DNA of 64,000 nucleotides from Lachnospiraceae bacterium (GTDB taxonomy: Bacteria; Bacillota; Clostridia; Lachnospirales; Lachnospiraceae): contig SVFN01000012.1 in assembly GCA_015056815.1 (NCBI GenBank), forward strand, positions 1-64,000, written 5' to 3'. The notes beneath the pieces were generated by a model, which saw only the letters and a list, made by a program, of their open reading frames with translations, ran no database searches and was not told the origin of the DNA. This document shows, in pieces, positions 40,555 to 50,227 of the stretch; the first letter of the stretch is position 1, and each line of letters opens with the position of its first letter. The position numbers were made by a program, and so were the translations under genes.

Positions 40555-40704
40555 CTTTTCAACTGTCACATCTGCGCAGGCGGTGATGGCATTTTCAAGG
40601 AGATTGCCGATGACATTGCAAAGGTCGGTGTCATCGATCATACAGGTATCCGGAATGTCAATCACAAAATGAAGGGAAATCTGTTCTGCCTTTGCATTTG
40701 GCTA
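40555..40704 (-). pseudogene. GHKL sensor histidine kinase fragment
   Basis: Minus-strand translation gives AEQISLHFVIDIPDTCMIDD and then TDLCNVIGNLLENAITACAD, the N box of AgrC/CitA-like GHKL kinases. A stop codon (TAG at 40704-40702) lies 12 codons upstream of the first possible start. No dimerisation helix, G box or membrane region remains, and downstream the frame loses similarity. It is a relic of a two-component kinase, as used in peptide quorum sensing. It has no ribosome site. Confidence 0.7.
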
Positions 40705-40739
40705 TGCATAAGGAGGAAAAACTACCCGAACAGGGAGAC

Positions 40740-40768
40740 TTAACAAAAACGGAAAGCTGTGGTATGAT
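40740..40768 (+). promoter_or_regulatory. sigma-A promoter of the beta-propeller gene
   Basis: TTAACA (40740-40745), 17-bp spacer ending TGG, TATGAT (40763-40768). Confidence 0.7.
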
Positions 40769-40865
40769 AAGAAAGTGAGAAAAAGCGCACAATGACAATC
40801 TTGCAATTACAGTGTTTCACAATCACCTAACGAGATAGAAGGTATAGTAAGGAGTGGCAGCAGAA

Positions 40866-41924
40866 ATGAAAAAAGGAAAATATATCGCGTATGTTTCTAC
40901 CTATACAAGGGGAGATGATCACGGGATCACGATTTATGATGTAGATATGAAGGAAGGAAGAATGTCCTTAAAGAGACAGGTGGAGATTACCAATTCCTCT
41001 TATATCACGATTTCCCACAGCAGTAAATTCTTGTATTCCATCACGGACTTCGGCGTGGAATCCTACCGGATCCTGCCGGATGGAGATCTGGAGACCATCA
41101 ATCATGCCGGGATCAACGGCATGAGAGGTTCTTATCTGTCAACGGACTATGAGGACAAGTACCTGTTTGTGGCCGGATACCATGATGGTAAGATCACGGT
41201 GCTGAAGTTAAATAAGGATGGCGGGGTCGGCAAGATTACCGATGAGATTTATCATAAAGGACTGGGCAGCATTGCAGAACGCAATTTCAGACCCCATGTC
41301 CAATGTGTCAAGATGACAAGGGACAACAAATATCTGATGGCTGCCGATCTGGGAATGGACCATACCGATGTATACCGGTTTGATTCCAAACAAGGTAAAT
41401 TAAAGCATGTGGATGTGATCCGCAGCGAGATCGAGTCAGCACCACGCCATATCAAGATGACAAAGGACGGCAAATTTGTCTATATCGTGCATGAACTGAA
41501 AAATATCATTGATGTATATGCTTATAAAGAAGAAAATGACAATCCGGAATTTACCAAGATACAGACGATCTCTACTCTGAATGATTATCATGCGGGCGGT
41601 TCTGCGGCCAGCGCACTAAATTTTTCCGAAGATGAGAAGTATCTTTTGAGCACCAATGCAGGAGACAACAGTGTGATCATATACAAGATCAATCACAAAA
41701 ACGGAGAACTGACCAAGATACTCTGCCTGCCGGTGAGCGGAGATTATCCGAAGGATGCGGCATTGTTCCCGGATAATAAGCATCTGGTATCACTCAATCA
41801 TGAAAGCAATACCATGACCTTTTTTAATGTGGATCTGGAAAAGGGACTGATCATCATGAATGGCAGGGAAATCCCGATTGAAAAGCCTAACTGCGTTATT
41901 TTTCATAAATTGTCAGAAGAATAA
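40866..41924 (+). CDS. seven-bladed beta-propeller, lactonase (6-phosphogluconolactonase-like) family
   Basis: The protein is 352 residues with the Pgl/YbhE-type pattern of repeated blades: YVSTYTRGDDHGITIYDVDM, FLYSITDFGVESYRI, YLFVAGYHDGKITVLKL, RPHVQCVKMTRDNKYLMAAD, APRHIKMTKDGKFVYIVHEL and YLLSTNAGDNSVIIYKI. The family includes cytosolic 6-phosphogluconolactonases and carboxy-muconate cyclase relatives. There is no signal peptide, so it is probably cytosolic. No pentose-phosphate genes adjoin it. The start is the ATG at 40866, 11 bases after AAGGAG; a GTG at 40854 overlaps the site itself. Confidence 0.85.
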   Translation: MKKGKYIAYVSTYTRGDDHGITIYDVDMKEGRMSLKRQVEITNSSYITISHSSKFLYSITDFGVESYRILPDGDLETINHAGINGMRGSYLSTDYEDKYLFVAGYHDGKITVLKLNKDGGVGKITDEIYHKGLGSIAERNFRPHVQCVKMTRDNKYLMAADLGMDHTDVYRFDSKQGKLKHVDVIRSEIESAPRHIKMTKDGKFVYIVHELKNIIDVYAYKEENDNPEFTKIQTISTLNDYHAGGSAASALNFSEDEKYLLSTNAGDNSVIIYKINHKNGELTKILCLPVSGDYPKDAALFPDNKHLVSLNHESNTMTFFNVDLEKGLIIMNGREIPIEKPNCVIFHKLSEE

Positions 41925-41983
41925 GAAAACATTTAAGAAATCTCCATCTCAATATCTTTATGAAACACATTTCCTTCGTGATA

Positions 41984-42027
41984 AGAGACAGCAGCGGCAG
42001 GATTGTCTATGCTGTCTCTTTAATTTT
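41984..42027 (+). terminator. intrinsic terminator after the beta-propeller gene
   Basis: AGAGACAGCA pairs with TGCTGTCTCT, followed by TTAATTTT. Confidence 0.75.
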
Positions 42028-42130
42028 GCACATAATCATGGATAGAATGAAAAAACAAAACAATCTGACGGCAGGATTTGCCGTTGCGCACAGATTCGTG
42101 CCATTGACAGGCCGGAACAGACGACGATAT

Positions 42131-42164
42131 AAAAGGCATTCGGGAGTGATCCGGAATGCCTTTT
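42131..42164. terminator. bidirectional terminator upstream of the aroC 3' end
   Basis: AAAAGGCATTC pairs with GAATGCCTTTT. It mainly serves the minus-strand aroC gene. Confidence 0.85.
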
Positions 42165-42171
42165 AGAATAG

Positions 42172-43275
42172 TTATTTATCACCATAAATCTGTTTCAGAT
42201 AGTCCATTCTGGATGAAAGATTATCAAACATCAGATCCAATACCGTGAGGGCAGCCATACATTCTACTACGACAACAGCTCTCGGTACGATGATGGGATC
42301 ATGGCGTCCTTTGATGGAAACATCGATCTCTTCTCCGCATTTATTCACGGTCTGCTGTGTCCGGAAAATAGAAGGAGTGGGCTTGATATAAGCTCTGAAG
42401 ATCAGGTCGTCACCATCACTGATGCCGCCAAGGACACCGCCTGCATGGTTTGTCTTTTTCGTAATATGCCCATCTTTGATGCAAAAAGCATCATTGTTTC
42501 CGGAACCGTTTGAAGAAGCAACCGCAAAGCCGTCTCCGATTTCGAAAGCTTTTACGGCACCGATGGACATGATGGCTTTGGAAAGAGAGGCATCCAGCTT
42601 ATCGAATACCGGCTCGCCGATACCAGCGGGAAGTCCTTTGATAATACATTCGACTACACCGCCTGCGGAGTCTTTTTTTGCCATACATTCTTCCAGATAG
42701 GCTTCTGCCTTCAGACTCGCCGATCTGTCCGGCATGGAAGTGGGGGTTTCATAGATGGCAGCTTTCTCAAAGGAAGACATATCTATGGAAATATCTCCGA
42801 TGGATTTGGTGTAAGCCATTACGGAAATACCCAGTTCTTTCAGGATCATGGAAGCAACGGCGCCGCCGGCAACCCTTCCGATCGTCTCTCTGCCGGAAGA
42901 ACGTCCTCCGCCGCGGTAATCCCTGAAGCCGTATTTGGCATCGAAAGTAAAGTCGGCGTGACCGGGTCTGTAATAGGTGGCAATTTCCGAATAGTCGTGG
43001 GATTTTTGAGAAGTATTGGGTACCAGAAGGGAGATAGGAGTACCTGTGGTCTTGCCTTCAAAAATACCGGATAAAATCTGTACCTCATCCCCTTCTTTGC
43101 GGGGAGTGGCAAATTTGCTCTGACCGGGTTTGCGCCGGTTTAAATATTTCTGGATATCCTCCTCACATAGATCAAGCCCTGCGGGGCAGCCGTCGATCAC
43201 CACGCCTAAAGCTTTTCCGTGGGATTCACCCCAGGTCTGTATTGAAAAATGTCTGCCAAAGATGGAACCTGCCAT
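42172..43275 (-). CDS. aroC: chorismate synthase
   Basis: The protein is 367 residues. It has the invariant motifs FGRHFSIQTWGESHGKALGV, RKPGQSKFATPRKEGDEVQI, PGHADFTFDAKYGFRDYRGG, GRSSGRETIGRVAGGAVA and the late RAVVVVECMAALTVLDLM. It converts EPSP to chorismate (FMNH2 cofactor), the branch point for Trp, Phe, Tyr and folate. The ATG at 43275 has AGGAAACACA in front; the open frame further upstream contains repeat remnant D and promoter sequence and is not coding. It stands alone, without other shikimate genes. Confidence 0.97.
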   Translation of the reverse strand: MAGSIFGRHFSIQTWGESHGKALGVVIDGCPAGLDLCEEDIQKYLNRRKPGQSKFATPRKEGDEVQILSGIFEGKTTGTPISLLVPNTSQKSHDYSEIATYYRPGHADFTFDAKYGFRDYRGGGRSSGRETIGRVAGGAVASMILKELGISVMAYTKSIGDISIDMSSFEKAAIYETPTSMPDRSASLKAEAYLEECMAKKDSAGGVVECIIKGLPAGIGEPVFDKLDASLSKAIMSIGAVKAFEIGDGFAVASSNGSGNNDAFCIKDGHITKKTNHAGGVLGGISDGDDLIFRAYIKPTPSIFRTQQTVNKCGEEIDVSIKGRHDPIIVPRAVVVVECMAALTVLDLMFDNLSSRMDYLKQIYGDK

Positions 43276-43410
43276 ATTGTGTTTCCTGTATCTATCAGGC
43301 GTCAAGGAAGTTTGCGATGTGCCGGATCGATACAATATCCTTTCTTCTAGATTATTCCGGAACCGCTTTCGAAAAAAAGTTATAAAAACAAAAATCTGCT
43401 GCGATTCACA

Positions 43411-43449
43411 GGGATTACTGTCACAGGTCAAACGGTTGTGAACGGTAAC
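43411..43449 (+). repeat. MITE-like repeat, copy D (3' terminal remnant)
   Basis: It matches the last 38 bases of copy A with substitutions (GATTACTGTCACAGG then CAAACGGTTGTGAACGGTAAC). The rest of the element is absent. Confidence 0.6.
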
Positions 43450-43488
43450 ACTAAAAAATATCATATCAGAAAAAAATGTGATTGACAA

Positions 43489-43517
43489 TTACAACTATAG
43501 TATTGTTGTGGTATAAT
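43489..43517 (+). promoter_or_regulatory. sigma-A promoter of tgt-yajC
   Basis: TTACAA (43489-43494), 17-bp spacer ending TGG, perfect TATAAT (43512-43517). Confidence 0.8.
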
Positions 43518-43555
43518 CCCTTATAAAGTATATTTATCATGATAAAATGGAAAAA

Positions 43556-43593
43556 GGAGGAGCGCGGAAAGACGTTTTTTTCCGACAGTATAT
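43556..43593 (+). promoter_or_regulatory. distant Shine-Dalgarno with hairpin before the tgt start
   Basis: GGAGGAG (43556-43562) lies 31 bases from the ATG at 43594. A 6-bp hairpin CGGAAA/TTTCCG (43565-43584) in between would shorten the effective gap to about 11 bases. No nearer ribosome site or alternative in-frame start is seen. Confidence 0.5.
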
Positions 43594-44763
43594 ATGTATA
43601 AGATCATTACGACAGACGGCAGGGCAAAAAGAGGGGTACTGCATACCGTTCACGGTGACATACAGACACCGGTGTTTATGAATGTGGGGACCATTGCTGC
43701 GATAAAAGGAGCTGTTTCCACGGAGGATCTGGAACAGATCGGGACGCAGGTGGAGTTATCCAATACCTATCATCTTCATGTCAGACCCGGAGATCATATC
43801 GTAAAGAAACTCGGAGGGCTTCATAAGTTCATGGTATGGGATAAACCGATCCTGACAGATTCCGGCGGATTCCAGGTGTTTTCCCTGGCAGGACTTCGAA
43901 AGATCAAAGAGGAGGGGGTTTATTTCCATTCCCATGTGGACGGGCGCAAGATCTTTATGGGACCGGAGGAGAGTATGCAGATCCAGTCGAATCTGGCAAG
44001 CACTATAGCGATGGCGTTTGATGAATGTCCTCCTTCTCTGGCGGACAGGGATTATGTGGTAAATTCTGTGGACCGCACCACCAGGTGGCTGGAGCGTTGT
44101 AAAGCAGAGATGGCGAGGCTGAACGGACTGGAGGATACTATCAACAAAGGTCAGCTTTTGTTCGGGATCAATCAGGGAGCTGTCTTTGCCGATATCCGTA
44201 AGGAGCATGCAAAGAGGATCACGGAAATGGAGCTTGACGGCTATGCACTGGGTGGTCTGGCGGTGGGAGAGACGCACGAGCAGATGTATTATATTCTGGA
44301 GGAGACAGTGCCGTATCTGCCGCAGAATAAGCCTACTTATCTGATGGGAGTCGGGACACCTGCCAATATTTTGGAGAGTGTGGAGCGGGGCGTGGATTTC
44401 TTTGACTGCGTTTATCCGACCAGAAATGGAAGACATGGGCATGTATATACCCATTCGGGTAAGTTGAATCTGTTTAACGCGAAGTATGAACTGGATGAGC
44501 GTCCGATTGAGGAGGGCTGTCAGTGTCCGACCTGCAGGCGCTACAGCAGGGCTTATGTGAGACATTTGCTAAAAGCCAAAGAAATGCTGGGGATGCGTTT
44601 GTGTGTCCTTCATAATCTTTATTTTTATAATCATCTAATGGAAGAGATCCGTCTTGCGATCGAGGAGCACAGATATTCTTCCTTTAAGAAGGAAATGCTT
44701 GCGAAGATGAACGCAGGAGAGGAAAAAACGAGATCCGATAAAACAGAATCCGATTTTTCGTAA
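43594..44763 (+). CDS. tgt: queuine tRNA-ribosyltransferase (tRNA-guanine transglycosylase)
   Basis: The protein is 389 residues. TGT motifs: GDIQTPVFMNVGT, NTYHLHVRPG, the catalytic Asp in LTDSGGFQVFSL, AMAFDECPPSLADR, LLFGINQGAVFADIR, GYALGGLAVGE, the second catalytic Asp in FFDCVYPTRNGRHGHVYT, and the zinc site CQCPTCRRYSRAYVRHL. It swaps guanine-34 of GUN-anticodon tRNAs for preQ1/queuine. It ends with a charged tail of about 15 residues (EEKTRSDKTESDFS). tgt followed by yajC is a conserved arrangement, but here a repeat copy separates them and yajC has its own promoter. Confidence 0.96.
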   Translation: MYKIITTDGRAKRGVLHTVHGDIQTPVFMNVGTIAAIKGAVSTEDLEQIGTQVELSNTYHLHVRPGDHIVKKLGGLHKFMVWDKPILTDSGGFQVFSLAGLRKIKEEGVYFHSHVDGRKIFMGPEESMQIQSNLASTIAMAFDECPPSLADRDYVVNSVDRTTRWLERCKAEMARLNGLEDTINKGQLLFGINQGAVFADIRKEHAKRITEMELDGYALGGLAVGETHEQMYYILEETVPYLPQNKPTYLMGVGTPANILESVERGVDFFDCVYPTRNGRHGHVYTHSGKLNLFNAKYELDERPIEEGCQCPTCRRYSRAYVRHLLKAKEMLGMRLCVLHNLYFYNHLMEEIRLAIEEHRYSSFKKEMLAKMNAGEEKTRSDKTESDFS

Positions 44764-44805
44764 GTACGCAGGCAGGGGCATCTGCGGGCAGAAAGACTGT
44801 GCGAG

Positions 44806-44912
44806 GTTACTACACACAGTCGTTTTGCCTGTGAAAGTAACGGATTTTGCCATTGGCATAGCCATGATAGTTTATTACGCCGTAAATGCGCATTTCGGCT
44901 GTGAATAGTAAC
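44806..44912 (-). repeat. MITE-like repeat, copy B
   Basis: In minus orientation it begins with the same GTTACTATTCACAGCCG end and continues AAATGCGCATTTACGGC. It includes ATAAACTAT and ends AATCCGTTACTTTCACAGG..GTAGTAAC. It is shorter than copy A (107 against 145 bp) because the central block is missing. It is inserted between tgt and yajC. Confidence 0.75.
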
Positions 44913-44953
44913 TGTGTGCGTACTGATCCCTGACAGATTGTTTCAAATTATAC

Positions 44954-44982
44954 TTGCATGAATGCATGAAATTGTGTATAGT
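44954..44982 (+). promoter_or_regulatory. sigma-A promoter of yajC
   Basis: TTGCAT (44954-44959), 17-bp spacer, TATAGT (44977-44982). Confidence 0.6.
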
Positions 44983-45032
44983 GTTATATGTTGGTGTTTT
45001 ACAGATTTTATTAAGAAAACGGAGGTCCTAGT

Positions 45033-45350
45033 ATGGGAATTTTATTGGCAGCCGACCAGGCATCTGCGACAACGATGAGTTCCATGCTGACAATCGGTAT
45101 GGTTGTGGTATGGGTTGTGGTTCTTTACTTTGTAATGATCCGTCCGCAAAAGACAGAACAGAAGAAGTTAAACAGTCTGCTCGCTTCCCTGGAGATCGGT
45201 GACAGTGTCATGACGACCAGCGGATTTTTCGGTGTTGTGATCGATATCACAGACGACACGGTGATCGTGGAGTTCGGCAGCGACAGACATTGCCGTATCC
45301 CGATGAATAAAACGGCGATCGCGCAGGTTGAGAAACCGGAAGGCAAATAA
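45033..45350 (+). CDS. yajC: preprotein translocase subunit YajC
   Basis: The protein is 105 residues. A single membrane helix (about 16-37: MLTIGMVVVWVVVLYFVMI) is followed by the signature RPQKTEQKKLNSLLASLEIGD and a small beta domain (VMTTSGFFGVVIDITDD, then FGSDRHCRIPMNKTAIAQV). YajC associates with SecDF and YidC at the translocon. A perfect GGAGG ribosome site is present. A terminator follows, so secDF is not in this operon. Confidence 0.95.
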   Translation: MGILLAADQASATTMSSMLTIGMVVVWVVVLYFVMIRPQKTEQKKLNSLLASLEIGDSVMTTSGFFGVVIDITDDTVIVEFGSDRHCRIPMNKTAIAQVEKPEGK

Positions 45351-45360
45351 ACAGAGGGTA

Positions 45361-45394
45361 AAAGGAATCCGTAGATGCGGGTTCCTTTTTTTGT
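45361..45394 (+). terminator. intrinsic terminator after yajC
   Basis: AAAGGAATCC pairs with GGGTTCCTTT through a short loop and is followed by further T. Confidence 0.8.
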
Positions 45395-45470
45395 GCAATA
45401 TGTCCGTCAATTATATATGCCTATAAAGTCTGGCGGGCAATACGATGAAAAGTCCAATCTTAACCCTGTT

Positions 45471-45499
45471 TTATGGAAATTATGAAAAAAAGTTATAAT
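45471..45499 (+). promoter_or_regulatory. possible promoter of leuB-ilvD-ilvB
   Basis: TTATGG (weak -35), 17-bp spacer, perfect TATAAT (45494-45499), about 90 bp before leuB. No T-box or leader peptide is seen. Confidence 0.45.
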
Positions 45500-45590
45500 A
45501 GTCGTTCTTTCTATGAAAAATGTTGATATTTATGTTTTTTTCATATATGATAAAGGATAAGTGAGTAAATAGGAAAAGAGGTTGGGCAAC

Positions 45591-46691
45591 ATGGATTATA
45601 ATATTGTATGTATTCCGGGTGACGGGATCGGACCGGAGGTCGTGACGGAGGCAAAGAAGGTTCTTGAGAAAGTGGCGGATCGCTATGGACACAGGTTTTC
45701 GTTTACGGATATCCTGATGGGAGGTGCTTCCATCGATGTACATGGGATCCCGCTGACAGATGAAGCGATCAGGACAGCGAAGGCTGCGGATGCGGTTTTG
45801 ATGGGATCCATCGGAGGGGATACTTCCACTTCACCCTGGTATAAACTTCCGCCGGAGAAAAGACCGGAGGCAGGACTTTTGAAGATCCGTAAGAGTCTGA
45901 ATCTGTTTGCAAATCTGCGTCCCGCTGTATTATACAACGAGCTTGCGGCTGCGTGTCCCTTAAAAGAGGAGATCAGCGAAGCAGGATTTGACATGATGAT
46001 CATGAGAGAATTGACCGGAGGATTGTATTTCGGGGAACGCAAGACATTTGAAGAAGATGGACAGTTAAAAGCGATCGATACCCTGACCTATTCGGAGTCA
46101 GAGATCCGCAGGATCGCGATCAAAGGATTTGACATCGCCATGAAACGCCGTAAGAAAGTAACCAGCGTGGACAAGGCGAATGTACTGGATTCCTCCAGGT
46201 TGTGGAGAAAGGTCGTGGAAGAAGTCGCAAAGGATTACCCGGAAGTGACATTGGAGCATATGCTGGTAGACAACTGCGCGATGCAGCTGGTCCGCGATCC
46301 GAAGCAGTTTGATGTGATCCTGACAGAGAATATGTTTGGAGATATTTTATCGGATGAAGCAAGTATGGTCACAGGCTCCATCGGAATGTTAGCTTCCGCA
46401 AGTCTGAACGATACAAAATTCGGACTGTATGAGCCAAGCGGCGGTTCCGCGCCGGCCATTGCAGGACAGGGGATTGCCAATCCGATCGCCACGATCTTGA
46501 GTGCTGCGATGCTGCTGCGTTTTTCGCTGGATCTGGATAAAGAAGCGGATGCCATCGAGGCAGCGGTAAAACAGGTGCTAAAGGACGGATACCGCACGAT
46601 CGATATCATGCCGCAGGATGAAGAAGGAAAGAGACAGGTAACACAGGTTGGCACTGCACAGATGGGAGATCTGATCTGCGAGAGGATCTGA
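45591..46691 (+). CDS. leuB: 3-isopropylmalate dehydrogenase
   Basis: The protein is 366 residues. Isocitrate/isopropylmalate dehydrogenase motifs: [44 protein letters not shown]-type [51 protein letters not shown] and [20 protein letters not shown]. It makes 2-oxoisocaproate precursor in leucine synthesis. The ATG at 45591 has GAGG nine bases before it; a TTG at 45582 is the alternative. It is the first gene of a branched-chain amino acid operon; leuA and leuCD are not in the window. Confidence 0.95.
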   Translation: MDYNIVCIPGDGIGPEVVTEAKKVLEKVADRYGHRFSFTDILMGGASIDVHGIPLTDEAIRTAKAADAVLMGSIGGDTSTSPWYKLPPEKRPEAGLLKIRKSLNLFANLRPAVLYNELAAACPLKEEISEAGFDMMIMRELTGGLYFGERKTFEEDGQLKAIDTLTYSESEIRRIAIKGFDIAMKRRKKVTSVDKANVLDSSRLWRKVVEEVAKDYPEVTLEHMLVDNCAMQLVRDPKQFDVILTENMFGDILSDEASMVTGSIGMLASASLNDTKFGLYEPSGGSAPAIAGQGIANPIATILSAAMLLRFSLDLDKEADAIEAAVKQVLKDGYRTIDIMPQDEEGKRQVTQVGTAQMGDLICERI

Positions 46692-46777
46692 GCGGTCATG
46701 CCGGGATGAGCATTTAAGACCGGTAGTGTCTGGAAAAAATGGATATAGCGGAAAGATGTTTTTCAGGAGGATAAGAA

Positions 46778-48460
46778 ATGAAAAGTGATAATGTAAAAGC
46801 GGGTATGCAGCAGGCACCCCACAGATCGTTGTTTAATGCACTGGGATTTACGGAGGAGGAGATGAAAAAACCCATGGTGGGGATTGTCAGCTCCTATAAT
46901 GAGATCGTTCCGGGACACATGAACCTGGATAAGATCGTTAATGCAGTGAAGCTTGGCGTGGCGGAAGCAGGCGGTGTACCGGTGGTGTTTCCGGCGATTG
47001 CGGTATGTGACGGTATCGCCATGGGACATATCGGTATGAAATATTCTCTGGTTACCAGGGATCTGATCGCGGATTCCACGGAGTGTATGGCACTTGCACA
47101 TCAGTTTGATGCCCTGGTCATGGTACCGAATTGTGATAAGAACGTTCCTGGACTTTTAATGGCGGCGGCAAGGATCAATGTACCGACGGTATTTGTATCC
47201 GGAGGGCCGATGTTAGCCGGTCATGTGCACGGACAGAAGAGAAGCCTTTCTTCCATGTTCGAGGCAGTCGGCGCACATGCGGCGGGCAAGATGACCGAAG
47301 AGGAAGTAAAAGAGTTTGAACATAATGTATGTCCGACCTGCGGTTCCTGCTCCGGTATGTATACAGCCAATTCCATGAATTGTCTGACCGAGGCGTTAGG
47401 TATGGGACTTGGCGGTAACGGAACGATCCCGGCAGTTTATTCGGAACGTATCAAACTGGCAAAGCATGCCGGTATGGCGGTCATGGAAATGTATCGAAAA
47501 GATATCAGACCCCGCGATATCATGACGAAGGATGCAATCTTAAATGCACTTACCGTGGATATGGCACTGGGATGCTCCACCAACAGTATGCTGCATCTTC
47601 CGGCTATCGCACATGAGGTTGGATTTGATTTTGACATTGCATTTGCGAATCCGATCAGTGAGAAGACACCGAACCTTTGTCACCTCGCACCGGCCGGCCC
47701 GACTTATATGGAAGACCTGAATGAGGCAGGCGGTGTTTATGCGGTAATGAAAGAGCTGGCAGATATCGGATTGTTAAATACAGACTGCATTACCGTTACC
47801 GGCAAGACGGTAGGAGAGAATATCGCGAATGCAGTAAATAAAAATCCGGAAGTGATCCGACCGGTTGACAACCCGTACAGTAAGACCGGTGGACTGGCTG
47901 TATTAAAAGGAAATCTGGCACCGGACGGAAGCGTGGTAAAACGTTCGGCTGTTGTGGAAGAGATGATGGTACATGAAGGACCGGCAAGGGTCTTTGACTG
48001 CGAGGAGGATGCGATCGATGCGATCAAATCCGGCAGGATCGTGGCGGGCGATGTTGTTGTGATACGTTATGAAGGACCCAAAGGCGGTCCGGGTATGAGA
48101 GAGATGCTCAATCCGACTTCGGCGATCGCGGGAATGGGACTGGGATCAACGGTAGCACTGATCACAGACGGCCGTTTCTCGGGCGCTTCCAGAGGTGCGT
48201 CTATCGGGCATGTTTCACCGGAAGCGGCAGTGGGCGGACCGATCGCGCTGGTAGAAGAAGGCGATATCATTCGTATCAATATCCCGGAGATGACGCTGGA
48301 TCTGAAAGTGTCTGACGAGGTACTGGCAGAAAGAAAAGCAAAATGGCAGCCAAGAGAGGCGAGCGTGACGACAGGTTACCTTGCAAGATACCGTGAGATG
48401 GTAACAAGCGGTAACCGAGGTGCCGTATTACAGATCCCGGGAAAGGGACCGGAAGCATAA
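46778..48460 (+). CDS. ilvD: dihydroxy-acid dehydratase
   Basis: The protein is 560 residues, standard. Iron-sulphur and metal motifs: [102 protein letters not shown]. It dehydrates dihydroxy-isovalerate and dihydroxy-methylvalerate in valine, isoleucine and pantothenate synthesis. AGGAGG ribosome site. It is 86 bp after leuB and 46 bp before ilvB. Confidence 0.97.
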   Translation: MKSDNVKAGMQQAPHRSLFNALGFTEEEMKKPMVGIVSSYNEIVPGHMNLDKIVNAVKLGVAEAGGVPVVFPAIAVCDGIAMGHIGMKYSLVTRDLIADSTECMALAHQFDALVMVPNCDKNVPGLLMAAARINVPTVFVSGGPMLAGHVHGQKRSLSSMFEAVGAHAAGKMTEEEVKEFEHNVCPTCGSCSGMYTANSMNCLTEALGMGLGGNGTIPAVYSERIKLAKHAGMAVMEMYRKDIRPRDIMTKDAILNALTVDMALGCSTNSMLHLPAIAHEVGFDFDIAFANPISEKTPNLCHLAPAGPTYMEDLNEAGGVYAVMKELADIGLLNTDCITVTGKTVGENIANAVNKNPEVIRPVDNPYSKTGGLAVLKGNLAPDGSVVKRSAVVEEMMVHEGPARVFDCEEDAIDAIKSGRIVAGDVVVIRYEGPKGGPGMREMLNPTSAIAGMGLGSTVALITDGRFSGASRGASIGHVSPEAAVGGPIALVEEGDIIRINIPEMTLDLKVSDEVLAERKAKWQPREASVTTGYLARYREMVTSGNRGAVLQIPGKGPEA

Positions 48461-48506
48461 AGGCAGCGATTTTTATGATAAATGAAAGAAACAGGAGGAG
48501 ATTACG

Positions 48507-50180
48507 ATGAAGCTGACAGGTGCAGAAATTGTAATTGAATGTTTGAAGGAACAGGGAGTGGATACCGTATTCGGCTATCCGGGCGGTACCATTCTGAATG
48601 TATATGATGCTCTGTATAAGCACAGTGGCGAGATCAGACATATTCTTACAAGCCATGAGCAGGGAGCAAGCCATGCAGCGGACGGTTATGCGAGAGCAAC
48701 GGGCAGGGTAGGCGTTTGTATGGCGACCAGCGGACCGGGGGCTACGAATCTTGTTACGGGTATCGCTACGGCTTACATGGACAGCATTCCCATGGTTGCC
48801 ATTACGGCAAACGTGAACCTTCCGGCATTGGGAAAGGATTCTTTCCAGGAAGTGGATATCGCCGGAGTTACCATGCCGATCACAAAGCATAATTATATCG
48901 TCAAGGATGTGAACATCCTGGCGGACACGATCCGCAAGGCATTCAAGATCGCGGGAAGCGGAAGACCCGGACCGGTGCTTGTGGATATTACAAAGGATGT
49001 GACGGCAAATGTGTGTGAGTACACACCACAAAAACCGGAGGAAAAAGAATACAAGGACAAGTATACCGAGGAAGATCTGGATAAGGTGGCAAAGCTCATC
49101 AACGAATCGGAAAAGCCGTTCTTCTATGTGGGAGGCGGTGTGATCTCTTCCGGAGCTTCTGCGGAACTGGCAGAGTTTGTGGAAAAGGTGAATGCTCCTG
49201 TCTGTGACACTTTGATGGGAAAAGGCGCATTTGACGGCAAGAGTCCTCTCTATACCGGTATGATCGGTATGCATGGCACCAAGGCATCAAATCTCGGTGT
49301 CAGCGAGTGTGATCTTCTGATCGCGATCGGAGCACGTTTTTCAGACCGCGTTATCGGTAATCCGAAGACTTTTGCAAGCAGAGCGAAGATTGTCCATATT
49401 GATATCGATGCGGCTGAGGTCAACAAAAACATCAAGACTGATGCGTCACTGGTCGGCGATGTGAAGCATGTTCTGAAAGATCTGATGGACAGGGTTGAGA
49501 AAAAGAATCATACAAAATGGGTAAAGAAGGTAGAGGAACTGAAGGAGAAGTATCCTCTGAAATATGATGAAAATGTATTGACCTGTCCTTATATCATGGA
49601 GCAGATCGATCAGGCGACAAACGGTGAGGCTATCATCACAACAGATGTGGGGCAGCACCAGATGTGGGCGGCGCAGTATTACAAATATACCAGCCCGCGT
49701 ACGTTTATTTCATCAGGCGGCCTTGGTACCATGGGATATGGTCTTGGTGCCTGCATCGGGGCCAAAACGGGAAGGCCGGATAAGGTATGCATCAACATCG
49801 CAGGTGACGGTTGCTTCCGCATGAATATGAATGAGCTGGCGACTGCAAGCCGCTATGACATTCCGATCATTCAGGTGGTCATCAACAATTCCGTACTTGG
49901 AATGGTACGACAGTGGCAGACGTTATTTTATGACAAACGTTATTCTCAGACGATACTAAAAGATAAAGTGGATTTCTGCAAAGTCGCAGAAGGTCTTGGC
50001 TGTGAGGCATACCGTGTCACGAAGAAGGAAGAAGTGCTTCCGACTCTGCAGAAAGCCTTGCAGGCGAAAGGACCGGTATTGATCGACTGCATAATCGACA
50101 GTGATGATAAAGTATTTCCGATGGTTCCGGCAGGCAAGCCTATCGATGAAGTCTTTGATGCGGATGATCTGGCGGAGTAG
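48507..50180 (+). CDS. ilvB: acetolactate synthase, large (catalytic) subunit
   Basis: The protein is 557 residues. It has TPP-enzyme domains: FGYPGGTILNVYDAL, the catalytic Glu in SHEQGASHAADGYARATGR, CMATSGPGATNLVTGIATAYMDS, KDSFQEVDIAGVTMPITKHN, and the TPP/Mg motif GDGCFRMNMNELATA..NN (near 430). Substrate residues such as MVRQWQ are typical of the anabolic AHAS. It condenses pyruvate units to acetolactate. The regulatory subunit ilvN and ilvC, which usually follow, are absent here; a peptidoglycan enzyme comes next. Confidence 0.95.
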   Translation: MKLTGAEIVIECLKEQGVDTVFGYPGGTILNVYDALYKHSGEIRHILTSHEQGASHAADGYARATGRVGVCMATSGPGATNLVTGIATAYMDSIPMVAITANVNLPALGKDSFQEVDIAGVTMPITKHNYIVKDVNILADTIRKAFKIAGSGRPGPVLVDITKDVTANVCEYTPQKPEEKEYKDKYTEEDLDKVAKLINESEKPFFYVGGGVISSGASAELAEFVEKVNAPVCDTLMGKGAFDGKSPLYTGMIGMHGTKASNLGVSECDLLIAIGARFSDRVIGNPKTFASRAKIVHIDIDAAEVNKNIKTDASLVGDVKHVLKDLMDRVEKKNHTKWVKKVEELKEKYPLKYDENVLTCPYIMEQIDQATNGEAIITTDVGQHQMWAAQYYKYTSPRTFISSGGLGTMGYGLGACIGAKTGRPDKVCINIAGDGCFRMNMNELATASRYDIPIIQVVINNSVLGMVRQWQTLFYDKRYSQTILKDKVDFCKVAEGLGCEAYRVTKKEEVLPTLQKALQAKGPVLIDCIIDSDDKVFPMVPAGKPIDEVFDADDLAE

Positions 50181-50227
50181 ACTGACGGATAACGGGCTCC
50201 ATCACATTACAGTTGCAGGTAAAAAAT

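Larger units (their letters stand above)
40470..40865. other. intergenic region with a kinase remnant and divergent promoters
   Basis: It contains the decayed GHKL kinase fragment (40555-40704, minus strand) and the promoter of the beta-propeller gene (40740-40768). A TACAAT on the minus strand near 40505 may serve metF, with a poor -35. Confidence 0.6.
43276..43593. other. divergent intergenic region between aroC and tgt
   Basis: It holds repeat remnant D (43411-43449), the tgt promoter (43489-43517) and an unusual tgt leader with a ribosome-site-like AGGAGGAG 30 bases before the start. I see no clear aroC promoter. Confidence 0.6.
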
